Origin: Candidatus Omnitrophota bacterium
GTDB taxonomy: Bacteria > Omnitrophota > Gorgyraeia > Gygaellales > Profunditerraquicolaceae
Reading direction: 5' to 3'
Length of the DNA stretch: 6,518 nucleotides
Assembly: GCA_023228185.1 (NCBI GenBank)
Contig: JALOBQ010000053.1
Span: 1 to 6,518 of the forward strand
In this document: positions 1 to 6,386 of the stretch, in pieces
How the letters are laid out: each line of letters starts with the position of its first letter
Numbering within the stretch: position 1 is the stretch's first letter
Translations under genes and position numbers: made by a program
The notes under the pieces: generated by a model
What the model saw: the letters and a program-made list of their open reading frames with translations, nothing else
Database searches by the model: none
What the model was told of the DNA's origin: nothing

Positions 1-1
1 G

Positions 2-193
2 AAACATAATCTTGATTGGGTGCGTGATTTTATCGGCGCTGATAGTTTGGAATATTTAAGCCTCGAAGGTATGTTGAAAGCTATGCCTTTGGCAAAAGAA
101 AATTTTTGCACCGCTTGTTTTACCGGGGAGTATCCTGTTAACCATACCTGCCATTTTTCAAAAACCCTCCTCGAACGTAGACAGTCTACGTAA
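2..193 (+). CDS. purF: Amidophosphoribosyltransferase, C-terminal fragment (5' end outside window)
   Basis: This is the last 63 codons of glutamine phosphoribosylpyrophosphate amidotransferase, the cytoplasmic enzyme that makes phosphoribosylamine in the first committed step of de novo purine synthesis. The fragment contains the family's C-terminal signature: IGADSLEYLSLEGML, then ENFCTACFTGEYP. From family knowledge, the two cysteines of CTAC match the last two [4Fe-4S] ligands of the Bacillus subtilis-type enzyme, so this should be the iron-sulphur form. After GEYPV the sequence (NHTCHFSKTLLERRQST) no longer looks like a normal PurF tail to me. Its last codons and the TAA stop at 191-193 lie inside a palindromic element that begins at 177. 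The original end of the gene may therefore have been replaced by an insertion; the catalytic part is far upstream and should not be affected. The start is off the left edge. No close downstream partner shares its transcript obviously; carB begins 332 bases later behind its own promoter and a terminator. Confidence 0.9.
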   Translation, partial: KHNLDWVRDFIGADSLEYLSLEGMLKAMPLAKENFCTACFTGEYPVNHTCHFSKTLLERRQST

Positions 194-295
194 ATCTTTG
201 TGCCAGTTGCATTTACAAAAGAAATACTTGGGTTCAAGCTACCCGTATTTCTTTTGTAATTCTTAGCGTAGCAATAAGTTACGTAGACTGTCTAC
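177..295. repeat. Compound palindromic element overlapping the purF stop (MITE/REP-like candidate)
   Basis: The ends are a perfect 17-bp inverted repeat: GTAGACAGTCTACGTAA at 177-193 and its reverse complement at 279-295. Each end also contains a 13-bp near-perfect dyad, GTAGAC-N-GTCTAC (177-189 and 283-295). Inside is a second perfect 15-bp inverted repeat, TTACAAAAGAAATAC at 213-227 against 245-259. Its apex carries a further 4-bp stem, GGGT (230-233) with ACCC (241-244). The whole block can fold into a long interrupted hairpin. No open reading frame is inside it and no T-run follows, so it is a poor intrinsic terminator. Terminal inverted repeats around a short non-coding body suggest a non-autonomous mobile element, but no target-site duplication is evident and only one copy is in the window. 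Confidence 0.6.
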
Positions 296-312
296 TAAGG
301 GAGAGAATATTC

Positions 313-341
313 TTGATATATTTTAGTATTGCTGTTATAAT
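313..341 (+). promoter_or_regulatory. Sigma70-type promoter upstream of carB
   Basis: A -35 box TTGATA (313-318, five of six consensus bases) is followed by a 17-bp spacer and a perfect -10 box TATAAT (336-341). The predicted transcription start is about 347-349. It lies just outside the palindromic element and reads toward carB. I saw no comparable promoter between the terminator at 442-478 and the carB start, so this is the best candidate for driving carB. Confidence 0.65.
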
Positions 342-347
342 TGCCGA

Positions 348-478
348 AATCACTTAAGCTGTAATAATTAAAGTTTAACTATAGAATAAAAGTATTCAAT
401 AATTACCAATGTTAAAGACGGTTTGTAAATACGTATCTTTCAGGCAACTCTAAAATAATTAGAGTTGCCTATTTTTTT
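348..478 (+). promoter_or_regulatory. Candidate carB leader / attenuator or short RNA (about 130 nt)
   Basis: The gene-free stretch 194-525 consists of the palindromic element, the promoter, this leader and the carB ribosome-binding site. The leader begins at the predicted transcription start and ends at a strong intrinsic terminator, with carB 47 bases further on. It is AT-rich. Small potential hairpins are GAATA (384-388) with TATTC (393-397), and AAAGA (414-418) with TCTTT (436-440), the latter directly before the terminator stem. A 14-codon frame (ATG 409, stop 451-453 inside the terminator stem) has no ribosome-binding site and no run of regulatory codons. I do not recognise a PyrR-binding loop or any riboswitch class, and found no clear antiterminator partner. 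It may be a conditional leader of carB, or a free-standing small RNA; the sequence does not decide. Confidence 0.35.
442..478 (+). terminator. Strong intrinsic (Rho-independent) terminator
   Basis: A perfect 12-bp stem, AGGCAACTCTAA (442-453) with TTAGAGTTGCCT (459-470), encloses a 5-nt loop. It is followed, after one A, by seven Ts (472-478). It sits between the promoter at 313-341 and carB, so it would stop most transcripts before carB unless an antitermination mechanism operates. It could also end readthrough from purF. Confidence 0.85.
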
Positions 479-511
479 AAATAAAAATTGCCTAAAATTT
501 AAGCAGATCTC

Positions 512-518
512 AAGGAGG
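512..518 (+). promoter_or_regulatory. Ribosome-binding site of carB
   Basis: AAGGAGG lies 7 bases before the ATG at 526. It is a near-perfect Shine-Dalgarno sequence and fixes the carB start. Confidence 0.85.
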
Positions 519-525
519 AACTAAT

Positions 526-3500
526 ATGCCAAGGCGCAATGATATCAAAAAAATTCTGATTATCGGTTCCGGGCCAATTATTATCGGCCAGGCCTGTGAG
601 TTTGATTACTCCGGCACGCAAGCCTGCAAAGCGTTACGTGAAGAAGGTTATGAGATCATCCTAGTGAATTCTAATCCGGCGACGATTATGACTGACCCGC
701 AAATGGCTGACCATACTTATATCGAGCCGTTAACAGTGGAAAGCCTAACTAGCATTATTGCCAAGGAAAAGCCGGACGCGTTGCTGCCGAATTTAGGCGG
801 CCAGACGGGTTTAAATTTATCTTCGGCTTTGCATAAAGCAGGTGTTCTGGAAAAATATAACGTTAAGATTATCGGGGTGCAGGCCGATGCCATTGAACGC
901 GGAGAGGATCGCGAGTCATTCAAAGCGGAGATGAAAAAACTTGGCATACCCGTGCCTGTTTCTACGATATGCCTTAGCGAAGAAGACGCGCTAAAAGTAG
1001 CCAGCCAGATGGGTTATCCGGTAGTCGTGCGCCCGGCATATACAATGGGCGGCACCGGCGGCGGCATAGCTTATAACAGCGAAGATCTTGCTACATTATC
1101 CCGCCGTGGGATCAATGCCAGCCTGATCCATCAGATTTTACTTGAAGAAGCAGTGGTCGGTTGGGAGGAACTTGAGTTAGAGGTAGTGCGCGACGAGAAG
1201 AACAAAATGATTACCGTTTGTTTTATCGAGAATATCGACGCGATGGGCGTGCATACCGGCGATAGTTTTTGTGTCGCGCCAATGGTTACTGTGCCTAAAA
1301 AACTGCAGGAAAAAATGCAGGATTATTCTTACAAAATTGTAGAAGCAATCGGGGTAGTCGGCGGGACAAATGTTCAATTTGCGCATAATCCTAAAGATGA
1401 CCGGTTAGTGGTTATTGAGATCAACCCGCGCACATCGCGTTCATCAGCGCTTGCTTCCAAAGCTACCGGATTTCCTATCGCGCGTATTTCCACAAAATTA
1501 GCCGCGGGCTTAAATCTTGAAGAAATTCCTTATTGGAGAAAAAGCACGCTTGACCAATATCAGCCATCCGGCGATTATCTGGTGATTAAATTTGCCCGTT
1601 GGGCTTTTGAAAAATTCAGCCAGGCAAAAGATGTTTTAGGCACGCAGATGAAGGCAGTCGGTGAAGTAATGAGTATCGCTAAAAATTTCAAGGAAGCGTT
1701 TCAGAAATCTATCCGTTCCCTTGAAACAGGCAGGTATGGCTTGGGGTTTGCCAAAGATTTTAATAGTTTGGCATTGGATGAATTAAAATCCAGGTTAGCC
1801 GCGCCATCCAGCGAAAGAGTATTCCTGATTTATGAGGCGTTGCGTAAAGGTATCAGCGTAGAAGAGTTGCATAAAGTGACATTTATCGGCGAGTATTTTC
1901 TCACGCAAATGCAGGAGTTGGTCAAGTTTGAGGAAGAAATATTAAAACTTGGTTGGAAAGGTTTAACAGACGCGCAATTGCGTACTGCCAAGGAATGGGG
2001 ATTTAGCGATAAATACCTGGCCAAACTGTTGAAAATCAAAGAGCAGGATTTTCGCTTGCGCAGGAAAAAAGTCGTAGGTAACGCCCGTTTTGAACCTGTG
2101 CCGGTAAGCGGAGTAAAGGACGCGGCGTATTATTATTCGACTTATGCCCCAGGCAAGGATCTCGTGCCGGTATCAAATAAAAAGAAGGTGCTTATTTTAG
2201 GCGGCGGGCCGAATCGTATCGGCCAGGGTATTGAATTTGATTATACCTGCGTGCACGCGGCATTTGCTTTACGCGACGAGGGTATTGAAACAATAATGAT
2301 CAACTGCAACCCGGAAACCGTGTCCACGGATTACGATACTTCTGATAAATTATATTTTGAGCCGTTGACTGTTGAAGATGTTTTAGCTATTTGGGAAAAA
2401 GAAAAGCCTTATGGCGCTATTGTGCAGTTTGGCGGCCAGACTCCGTTGAATATTGCCGCGGAGTTAGAAGCAAACGGAGTAAAAATACTTGGCACAAGCG
2501 TGCGCAGTATTGCTTTTGCCGAGGACCGCGAACTTTTCCGCCAGAAGATGATCCAATTAGGCATTCGTCAGACAGAGGGCAAGACTGCGGTTTCTCTCGA
2601 AGAAGCGATTAAAGCAGCCAGCGTTATCGGTTATCCTGTGATGGTCAGGCCGTCATTTGTTTTAGGCGGCAGGGGTATGGAAGTTATTTATGACGAGAAG
2701 ATGCTTACGAAATACGCAAAAGAAGCCATAAAAGTCAGCCCGGAATATCCTATGCTGATCGACCGTTTTCTGGATAATGCTGTTGAGTGCGAGTTAGACG
2801 CGCTTTCTGACGGAGAAGATGTTTATGTAGCCGCGGTTATGGAACATATCGAGCATGCCGGGATCCATTCCGGCGATTCTGCCTGCACTATTCCGCCGCG
2901 CACTTTAAAGCCGGAACATTTGGAAACGATCAGCCAGTGGACAAAGAGTATCGCCAAAGAATTAAAAGTTGTGGGAATGATTAATATCCAATTTGCTATT
3001 TGCGAAGATAAGGTTTATATTCTGGAAGCAAATCCGCGCGCTTCACGCACGGTGCCCTTGGTGGCTAAAACTACAGGTATTTCATTGGCGCGCATTGCCA
3101 CGCTCTTAATGTTAGGTAAGAAAATAAGCGATTTCCCGGAACTTAAAAGCCGCAAGCTTCCTTATGTTACGGTAAAAGAGGCGGTTTTTCCCTTTAATAT
3201 GTTTCCTGAAGTTGACCCTCTGCTTGGCCCGGAGATGCGCGCTACAGGAGAGGTGATGGGCATTGACCAGGATTTTGGACTGGCATTTTTTAAAGCTGAA
3301 GAATCAGCCGGAGGTAGGCTTCCATTAGAAGGTGTGGTTTTAGTAACCGTAACAGACAAAGATAAAAAAGAATTGTTGCCTTTGGCGGATAAATTAGCGA
3401 AGCTGGGTTTTTCTATAGTTGCCACAGATAATACTCAACGTTTTTTGAAAGAAAACGGCGTAGCAGCTACTTTGATCAAGAAATTACATGAAGGCAGGCC

Positions 3501-3732
3501 GAATATCGCTGACGCGATCAAAAGTAAGGAAATTAATCTGATCATTAATACGCCTGTAGGCAGGATGAGTGTTTATGATGACAGTTATATTCGTATGCTT
3601 GCCATTCAATATAAAGTGCCTTATGTAACTACAATGGCTGCTGCCCGGGCAACTGTTGCCGGGATTGATTCTGTAAAAACTAAAAAAAGTCAACCTAAGT
3701 CGCTGCAGGAATATCACGCGATGCTGGAATAA
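526..3732 (+). CDS. carB: Carbamoyl-phosphate synthase (glutamine-hydrolysing) large subunit
   Basis: This is the complete large subunit, 1068 residues against about 1070 in Escherichia coli. It makes carbamoyl phosphate from bicarbonate, ammonia delivered by CarA, and two ATP, feeding pyrimidine and arginine synthesis in the cytoplasm. The two homologous synthetase halves are both intact. The first half has GSGPIIIGQACEFDYSG (residues 14-30), the ATP-grasp segment GYPVVVRPAYTMGGTGGG (163-180) and a metal-binding EINPR segment. The second half has GGGPNRIGQGIEFDYTC from about residue 559, then GYPVMVRPSFVLGGRG near 702-717 and EANPRASRTVPL. The C-terminal MGS-like allosteric domain covers roughly 935-1068. 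I see no frameshift and no missing motif. The start is set by a strong ribosome-binding site at 512-518. carA is not adjacent: purF is upstream and a pump operon follows, so the small subunit must be elsewhere. Expression probably comes from the promoter at 313-341 through the terminator at 442-478. Confidence 0.98.
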   Translation: MPRRNDIKKILIIGSGPIIIGQACEFDYSGTQACKALREEGYEIILVNSNPATIMTDPQMADHTYIEPLTVESLTSIIAKEKPDALLPNLGGQTGLNLSSALHKAGVLEKYNVKIIGVQADAIERGEDRESFKAEMKKLGIPVPVSTICLSEEDALKVASQMGYPVVVRPAYTMGGTGGGIAYNSEDLATLSRRGINASLIHQILLEEAVVGWEELELEVVRDEKNKMITVCFIENIDAMGVHTGDSFCVAPMVTVPKKLQEKMQDYSYKIVEAIGVVGGTNVQFAHNPKDDRLVVIEINPRTSRSSALASKATGFPIARISTKLAAGLNLEEIPYWRKSTLDQYQPSGDYLVIKFARWAFEKFSQAKDVLGTQMKAVGEVMSIAKNFKEAFQKSIRSLETGRYGLGFAKDFNSLALDELKSRLAAPSSERVFLIYEALRKGISVEELHKVTFIGEYFLTQMQELVKFEEEILKLGWKGLTDAQLRTAKEWGFSDKYLAKLLKIKEQDFRLRRKKVVGNARFEPVPVSGVKDAAYYYSTYAPGKDLVPVSNKKKVLILGGGPNRIGQGIEFDYTCVHAAFALRDEGIETIMINCNPETVSTDYDTSDKLYFEPLTVEDVLAIWEKEKPYGAIVQFGGQTPLNIAAELEANGVKILGTSVRSIAFAEDRELFRQKMIQLGIRQTEGKTAVSLEEAIKAASVIGYPVMVRPSFVLGGRGMEVIYDEKMLTKYAKEAIKVSPEYPMLIDRFLDNAVECELDALSDGEDVYVAAVMEHIEHAGIHSGDSACTIPPRTLKPEHLETISQWTKSIAKELKVVGMINIQFAICEDKVYILEANPRASRTVPLVAKTTGISLARIATLLMLGKKISDFPELKSRKLPYVTVKEAVFPFNMFPEVDPLLGPEMRATGEVMGIDQDFGLAFFKAEESAGGRLPLEGVVLVTVTDKDKKELLPLADKLAKLGFSIVATDNTQRFLKENGVAATLIKKLHEGRPNIADAIKSKEINLIINTPVGRMSVYDDSYIRMLAIQYKVPYVTTMAAARATVAGIDSVKTKKSQPKSLQEYHAMLE

Positions 3733-3735
3733 AAC

Positions 3736-3797
3736 TGGACCCTGTTTCCTTCTTGATTTGGACCCTGTTTCCAGCTCAGCTTGGAAACAGGGTCCAA
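3736..3797. repeat. REP-like block: two direct copies and one inverted copy of TGGACCCTGTTTCC
   Basis: The motif TGGACCCTGTTTCC occurs at 3736-3749 and again at 3759-3772. Its reverse complement lies at 3782-3797. The second copy and the inverted copy form a perfect 16-bp stem (3758-3773 with 3782-3797) around an 8-nt loop. The block starts three bases after the carB stop. No T-run follows, so it is not a typical intrinsic terminator, although such a hairpin could protect the carB transcript end. A GGGACAGTGGGA stretch (3805-3816) follows, which resembles the GGGACAGT-type sequences I associate with REP/transposase (RAYT) families. No transposase gene is in the window. Only this array is visible, so its genome-wide copy number is unknown. 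Confidence 0.7.
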
Positions 3798-3844
3798 GTT
3801 GTGAGGGACAGTGGGATTAGAAAGCCTTTCAGTAATTTTTTTTC

Positions 3845-3872
3845 TTGACAATATATGCAAAAGGTATATGAT
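3845..3872 (+). promoter_or_regulatory. Promoter of the export operon
   Basis: A perfect -35 box TTGACA (3845-3850) is followed by a 16-bp spacer and a -10 box TATGAT (3867-3872, five of six consensus bases). A run of eight Ts (3836-3843) directly upstream could act as an UP-like element. The predicted start is near 3879, leaving an AT-rich 5' leader of about 80 nt before the first start codon. The repeat array described separately begins inside the spacer, so a bound protein there could block RNA polymerase. Confidence 0.6.
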
Positions 3873-3942
3873 TGTATACATAAGAATACTATGATATGCA
3901 AAAGAATACTATCATATGCAAATATATACATTTGTATGCATA
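3853..3942. repeat. AT-rich repeat array with ~20-bp periodicity, candidate operator
   Basis: A 20-bp unit, AAGAATACTATGATATGCAA (3882-3901), is repeated immediately at 3902-3921 with one change (G to C). Related cores recur at about two helical turns: ATATGCAAAA at 3853, the perfect palindrome TGTATACA at 3873-3880, ATATGCAAAA at 3894, ATATGCAAAT at 3914, and GTATGCATAA at 3934, which contains the palindrome TATGCATA (3935-3942). ATACA-TT-TGTAT (3926-3937) is another dyad. The array overlaps the promoter spacer and fills the leader up to the gene for the winged-helix/TolC fusion. Same-face spacing suits cooperative binding by a dimeric regulator. The protein that binds is not known from the sequence. 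Confidence 0.5.
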
Positions 3943-3958
3943 ATGAATATATGGATTA

Positions 3959-5530
3959 ATGAGTATGAATCTATTAAATAAGAATCAACTTAAACTGCTT
4001 AAACTTTTTTTTGAAAACCCTAATGGCGAGTTTTATATCCATGAGATCGGCCGAAAATTAGGCAAGAAACCCGGCGTATTCCAGCGGTCCTTAAATAATC
4101 TTTATAAAGATGGCTTACTTTTAAGCGAATATAAAGCCAACGCAAGATTTTTCAAGGTTAATAGAGGCAGCCCGATATATAACGAATTGAAAAGTATTGT
4201 TGCCAAAACAGTTTGTATCTGTCTGATCTTGATTTTTTCCGGTTCAGGCAATCTTTACGCTGAGGACAATCCACTTTCTCTGCAAGAAACAATTTCTATA
4301 GCTTTTAAAAATAATAAAAATATCCAGATTCAAGAGCAGGAACTTCTCTCGGCGCGCGCGGATATCCTTGGCGCGCGCAGCGAATTCCTTCCGCAGCTTG
4401 ACCTTAACGCCGCCTATACGCGCAATGGGGCGGTTGCGCCCAGCGTTGTCAGCAGTAAAAAGGACGCCGGGGTATTTACCGGATATAAAAACGATAATTA
4501 TCTTGGCGCAAGTTTAAATCAAATAATCTATAATGGCGGTTTTAATACCGCTAATTTTAATCAGGCGCAATTGAATTTAAAATCAGCCGAGCAAACTTTG
4601 CGCGCTAAAAAACTGGATATCGAGTTTGAGGCAAAACGGCTTTATTATGGGTTATTGCTTGCTTATGAAACAGAAAGGATCGCTCAAGAGCTTACGGATA
4701 ATGCCAAGAACCATTATCAGGATGTGGAAAACAGGTATGCTCAAGGCTTGTCCTCAAAGTTTGACCTTTTGCAGTCCAGCGTGCAGGTTTCTTTGACTAT
4801 GCCGGAACTTGTAAAAGCAAAAAATGCCGTGGATCTAATCAAAGCGGATTTGAAAAAACTACTCAGTTTCAAGCAGCAACAACCTTTGGAAATCGCGGAT
4901 AAGCGGCTTGCATATTCGTTAATTGAAATCAGAGAAGATGATTTTCTGAAAGAAGCTTATCTTAATAAACCGGAGATGAGTTTAAGGACATTGGGTATTG
5001 ATATCAGTAAATGGTCAATACAGATGGCAAAAGCCGGATGGCGGCCCCAGGTTAACGCAAGCGCAGGCTATGATTATCGTTCCAATAATTGGGGCGATAT
5101 GATTAATAAGCAGCACAACAATTGGAATTTCGGTTTGAATTTTTCGCTTCCGATATTTGATGGATTCTCCACAAAAGCTAAAGTCGACGCAGCCAAGGCT
5201 CGCTACAGCCAGGCGGTTTTAACTAAAGAAAATTTAGTTGATCAGATTGCCGTCGATGTCCGCCAGGCCTGCCTTGACCTAAATCAGGCGTTGGCGATCA
5301 TTAATTCTCAAAAAGATAATGTTCTTCAGGCCAAAGAAGCATTGCAGATATCTATCGTTAGTTATGATAACGGAGAGGCCAAAAATCTTGATGTATTAGA
5401 CGCCCAGGTATCATTAGGCCAGATTGAAACAAACCTTTCGCAAGGTATTTATGATTATCTTATGGCCCAGGCGGAATTAGAAAGGACTCTGGGAAGAAGT
5501 TTTTTAAAATCTATTTCCACGCAGAATTAA
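3959..5530 (+). CDS. TolC-family outer-membrane factor with an N-terminal winged helix-turn-helix domain
   Basis: The 523-residue frame joins two unlike parts. Residues 7-80 look like a winged helix-turn-helix: a helix at 8-19, HEIGRKLG then PGVFQRSLNNLYKDG as the putative turn and recognition helix (28-52), and a wing at 53-68. It resembles the DNA-binding halves found in regulators that also carry a nucleotidyltransferase domain. Residues 83-101 then read as a Sec signal peptide: a lysine, the core VCICLILIF, and a likely cleavage site NLYA/ED. Residues 102-523 are a TolC-like outer-membrane factor of normal length, with the two coiled-coil/strand repeats (LPQLDLNAAY and later RPQVNASAGYDY, LPIFDGF, and the ending LMAQAELERTLGRSF). 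It would form the outer-membrane channel of the pump encoded downstream. The ATG at 3959 and a second ATG at 3965 both lack a strong ribosome-binding site; GGAT at 3953-3956 suits the second weakly. A TTG at 4187 (residue 77) would give a conventional precursor, but has no ribosome-binding site near it. A true fusion, a recent gene merger or internal initiation are all possible. Confidence 0.85.
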   Translation: MSMNLLNKNQLKLLKLFFENPNGEFYIHEIGRKLGKKPGVFQRSLNNLYKDGLLLSEYKANARFFKVNRGSPIYNELKSIVAKTVCICLILIFSGSGNLYAEDNPLSLQETISIAFKNNKNIQIQEQELLSARADILGARSEFLPQLDLNAAYTRNGAVAPSVVSSKKDAGVFTGYKNDNYLGASLNQIIYNGGFNTANFNQAQLNLKSAEQTLRAKKLDIEFEAKRLYYGLLLAYETERIAQELTDNAKNHYQDVENRYAQGLSSKFDLLQSSVQVSLTMPELVKAKNAVDLIKADLKKLLSFKQQQPLEIADKRLAYSLIEIREDDFLKEAYLNKPEMSLRTLGIDISKWSIQMAKAGWRPQVNASAGYDYRSNNWGDMINKQHNNWNFGLNFSLPIFDGFSTKAKVDAAKARYSQAVLTKENLVDQIAVDVRQACLDLNQALAIINSQKDNVLQAKEALQISIVSYDNGEAKNLDVLDAQVSLGQIETNLSQGIYDYLMAQAELERTLGRSFLKSISTQN

Positions 5531-5544
5531 GTAAATGTAACTAT

Positions 5545-5549
5545 GGAGG
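5545..5549 (+). promoter_or_regulatory. Ribosome-binding site deciding the start of the membrane fusion protein gene
   Basis: GGAGG ends five bases before the ATG at 5555. An in-frame ATG at 5543 overlaps this site and would itself lack a Shine-Dalgarno sequence, so 5555 is the more likely start; it also puts a lysine-rich n-region (MKKK) directly ahead of the membrane segment. Confidence 0.8.
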
Positions 5550-5554
5550 AATTA

Positions 5555-6385
5555 ATGAAGAAAAAAATTACGCCATTAGTTTTAGTGGTTATTGTCGTCG
5601 CTTGCGCTTTTGCCGCGGGTTACTTCTGGAAAATGCGTAATCATAATCATAACCTGATTAAGGTAAGCGGAAATATCGAAGGCGATGATGTGCGGCTGTC
5701 TTTTCGCGTGCAGGGCCAGATCACGGAGTTGCTTACTGATGAAGGCCAGGTTGTTAAAACCGGTGAAATAGTAGCGCGGCTTAATACGGATGAATTAACT
5801 CAAACGCGCGACAATGCTGAAGGCCTATTAAAAGCCCAGGAGCATCAGTATGTATTAGATAAACTTGATTATGAACGCGCGGAGAACCTTTTTAAAGCCG
5901 GGGCAATCCCGATGCAGCAAAGAGATGCCGCCAAAACACTTGCCGACGCTGATAAAGCGAATATTGACGCTTTGAAAGCCTCATTGATATTAGCCAATAC
6001 AAGATTAGGTTTTACCGAGCTTGCCTCGCCGCTTAACGGTTATGTTTTGGTTAAAAGCGCTTTACCCGGCGAAGTTGTCCAGATTGGCGCTCCTGTGTTT
6101 ACTGTGATCGACCTGAACAACATTTGGGTTACTGCCTATATTAATGAAGCCGATTTAGGCAAAGTAAAACTTAATCAGGAAGCTTATGTAATCACCGATA
6201 CTTATCCGGGCAAAAGATATAAAGGTTGGGTATCTTTTGTTTCCAGCCAAGCGGAGTTTACGCCCAAGACCATACAAACCACCGAAGAACGGGTTAAATT
6301 AGTTTATCGGATAAAAGTAAGAGTCGATAATTCCAGCCTTGAGCTTAAGCCCGGCATGCCCGCGGACGCTTACATTATAAAATAA
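5555..6385 (+). CDS. HlyD/YbhG-type periplasmic membrane fusion protein
   Basis: This 276-residue adaptor would link an inner-membrane ABC transporter to the TolC-like channel encoded just upstream. An N-terminal anchor follows MKKK (hydrophobic residues 5-24), leaving the rest in the periplasm. Residues about 36-78 form the first lipoyl half-domain (KVSGNIEGDDVRLSFRVQG, then DEGQVVKTGEIVARL). Residues 79-150 are a short coiled-coil hairpin, and 151-187 the second lipoyl half (TELASPLNGYV, LPGEVVQIGAPVFTVIDL). A beta-barrel follows to the end (WVTAYINEADLGKV, FTPKTIQTTEERVKLVY, LKPGMPADAYI). The TPKTIQTTEERVKLVY stretch is close to what I recall of E. coli YbhG, and the adjacent ATPase supports that group. 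At 276 residues it is shorter than YbhG (about 330), which I would attribute mainly to a shorter hairpin. It lies 24 bases after the outer-membrane factor gene and one base before the ATPase gene, so all three are probably cotranscribed. The substrate is unknown. Confidence 0.9.
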   Translation: MKKKITPLVLVVIVVACAFAAGYFWKMRNHNHNLIKVSGNIEGDDVRLSFRVQGQITELLTDEGQVVKTGEIVARLNTDELTQTRDNAEGLLKAQEHQYVLDKLDYERAENLFKAGAIPMQQRDAAKTLADADKANIDALKASLILANTRLGFTELASPLNGYVLVKSALPGEVVQIGAPVFTVIDLNNIWVTAYINEADLGKVKLNQEAYVITDTYPGKRYKGWVSFVSSQAEFTPKTIQTTEERVKLVYRIKVRVDNSSLELKPGMPADAYIIK

Positions 6386-6386
6386 T

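Noticed and set aside
409..453. A 14-codon frame in the carB leader whose stop lies in the terminator stem, as a possible leader peptide
   Set aside because: It has no Shine-Dalgarno sequence and only one arginine codon, with no run of codons tied to arginine or pyrimidine supply. Short frames of this size are expected by chance in AT-rich sequence.
717..3717. Reverse-strand and offset frames within carB (for example 717-947, 3162-3425, 3484-3717)
   Set aside because: They are shadows of the carB coding sequence: no ribosome-binding sites, no recognisable domains, and compositions that follow from the opposite frame.
3820..3843. Possible intrinsic terminator (GAAAG/CTTTC followed by a T-run) between carB and the pump operon
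   Set aside because: The two arms leave a one-base loop, so at most a 4-bp stem can form, and the T-run is separated from it by several bases. The T-run is better read as AT-rich sequence upstream of the -35 box.
4187..4189. TTG as the sole true start of the TolC-like gene
   Set aside because: It would give a tidy signal peptide, but no ribosome-binding site is close, and the 76 upstream codons are in frame and read as a coherent winged-helix domain. Kept only as an alternative start.
5543..5554. ATG at 5543 as the start of the membrane fusion protein
   Set aside because: It overlaps the GGAGG at 5545-5549, which is ideally placed for the ATG at 5555; no ribosome-binding site precedes 5543.
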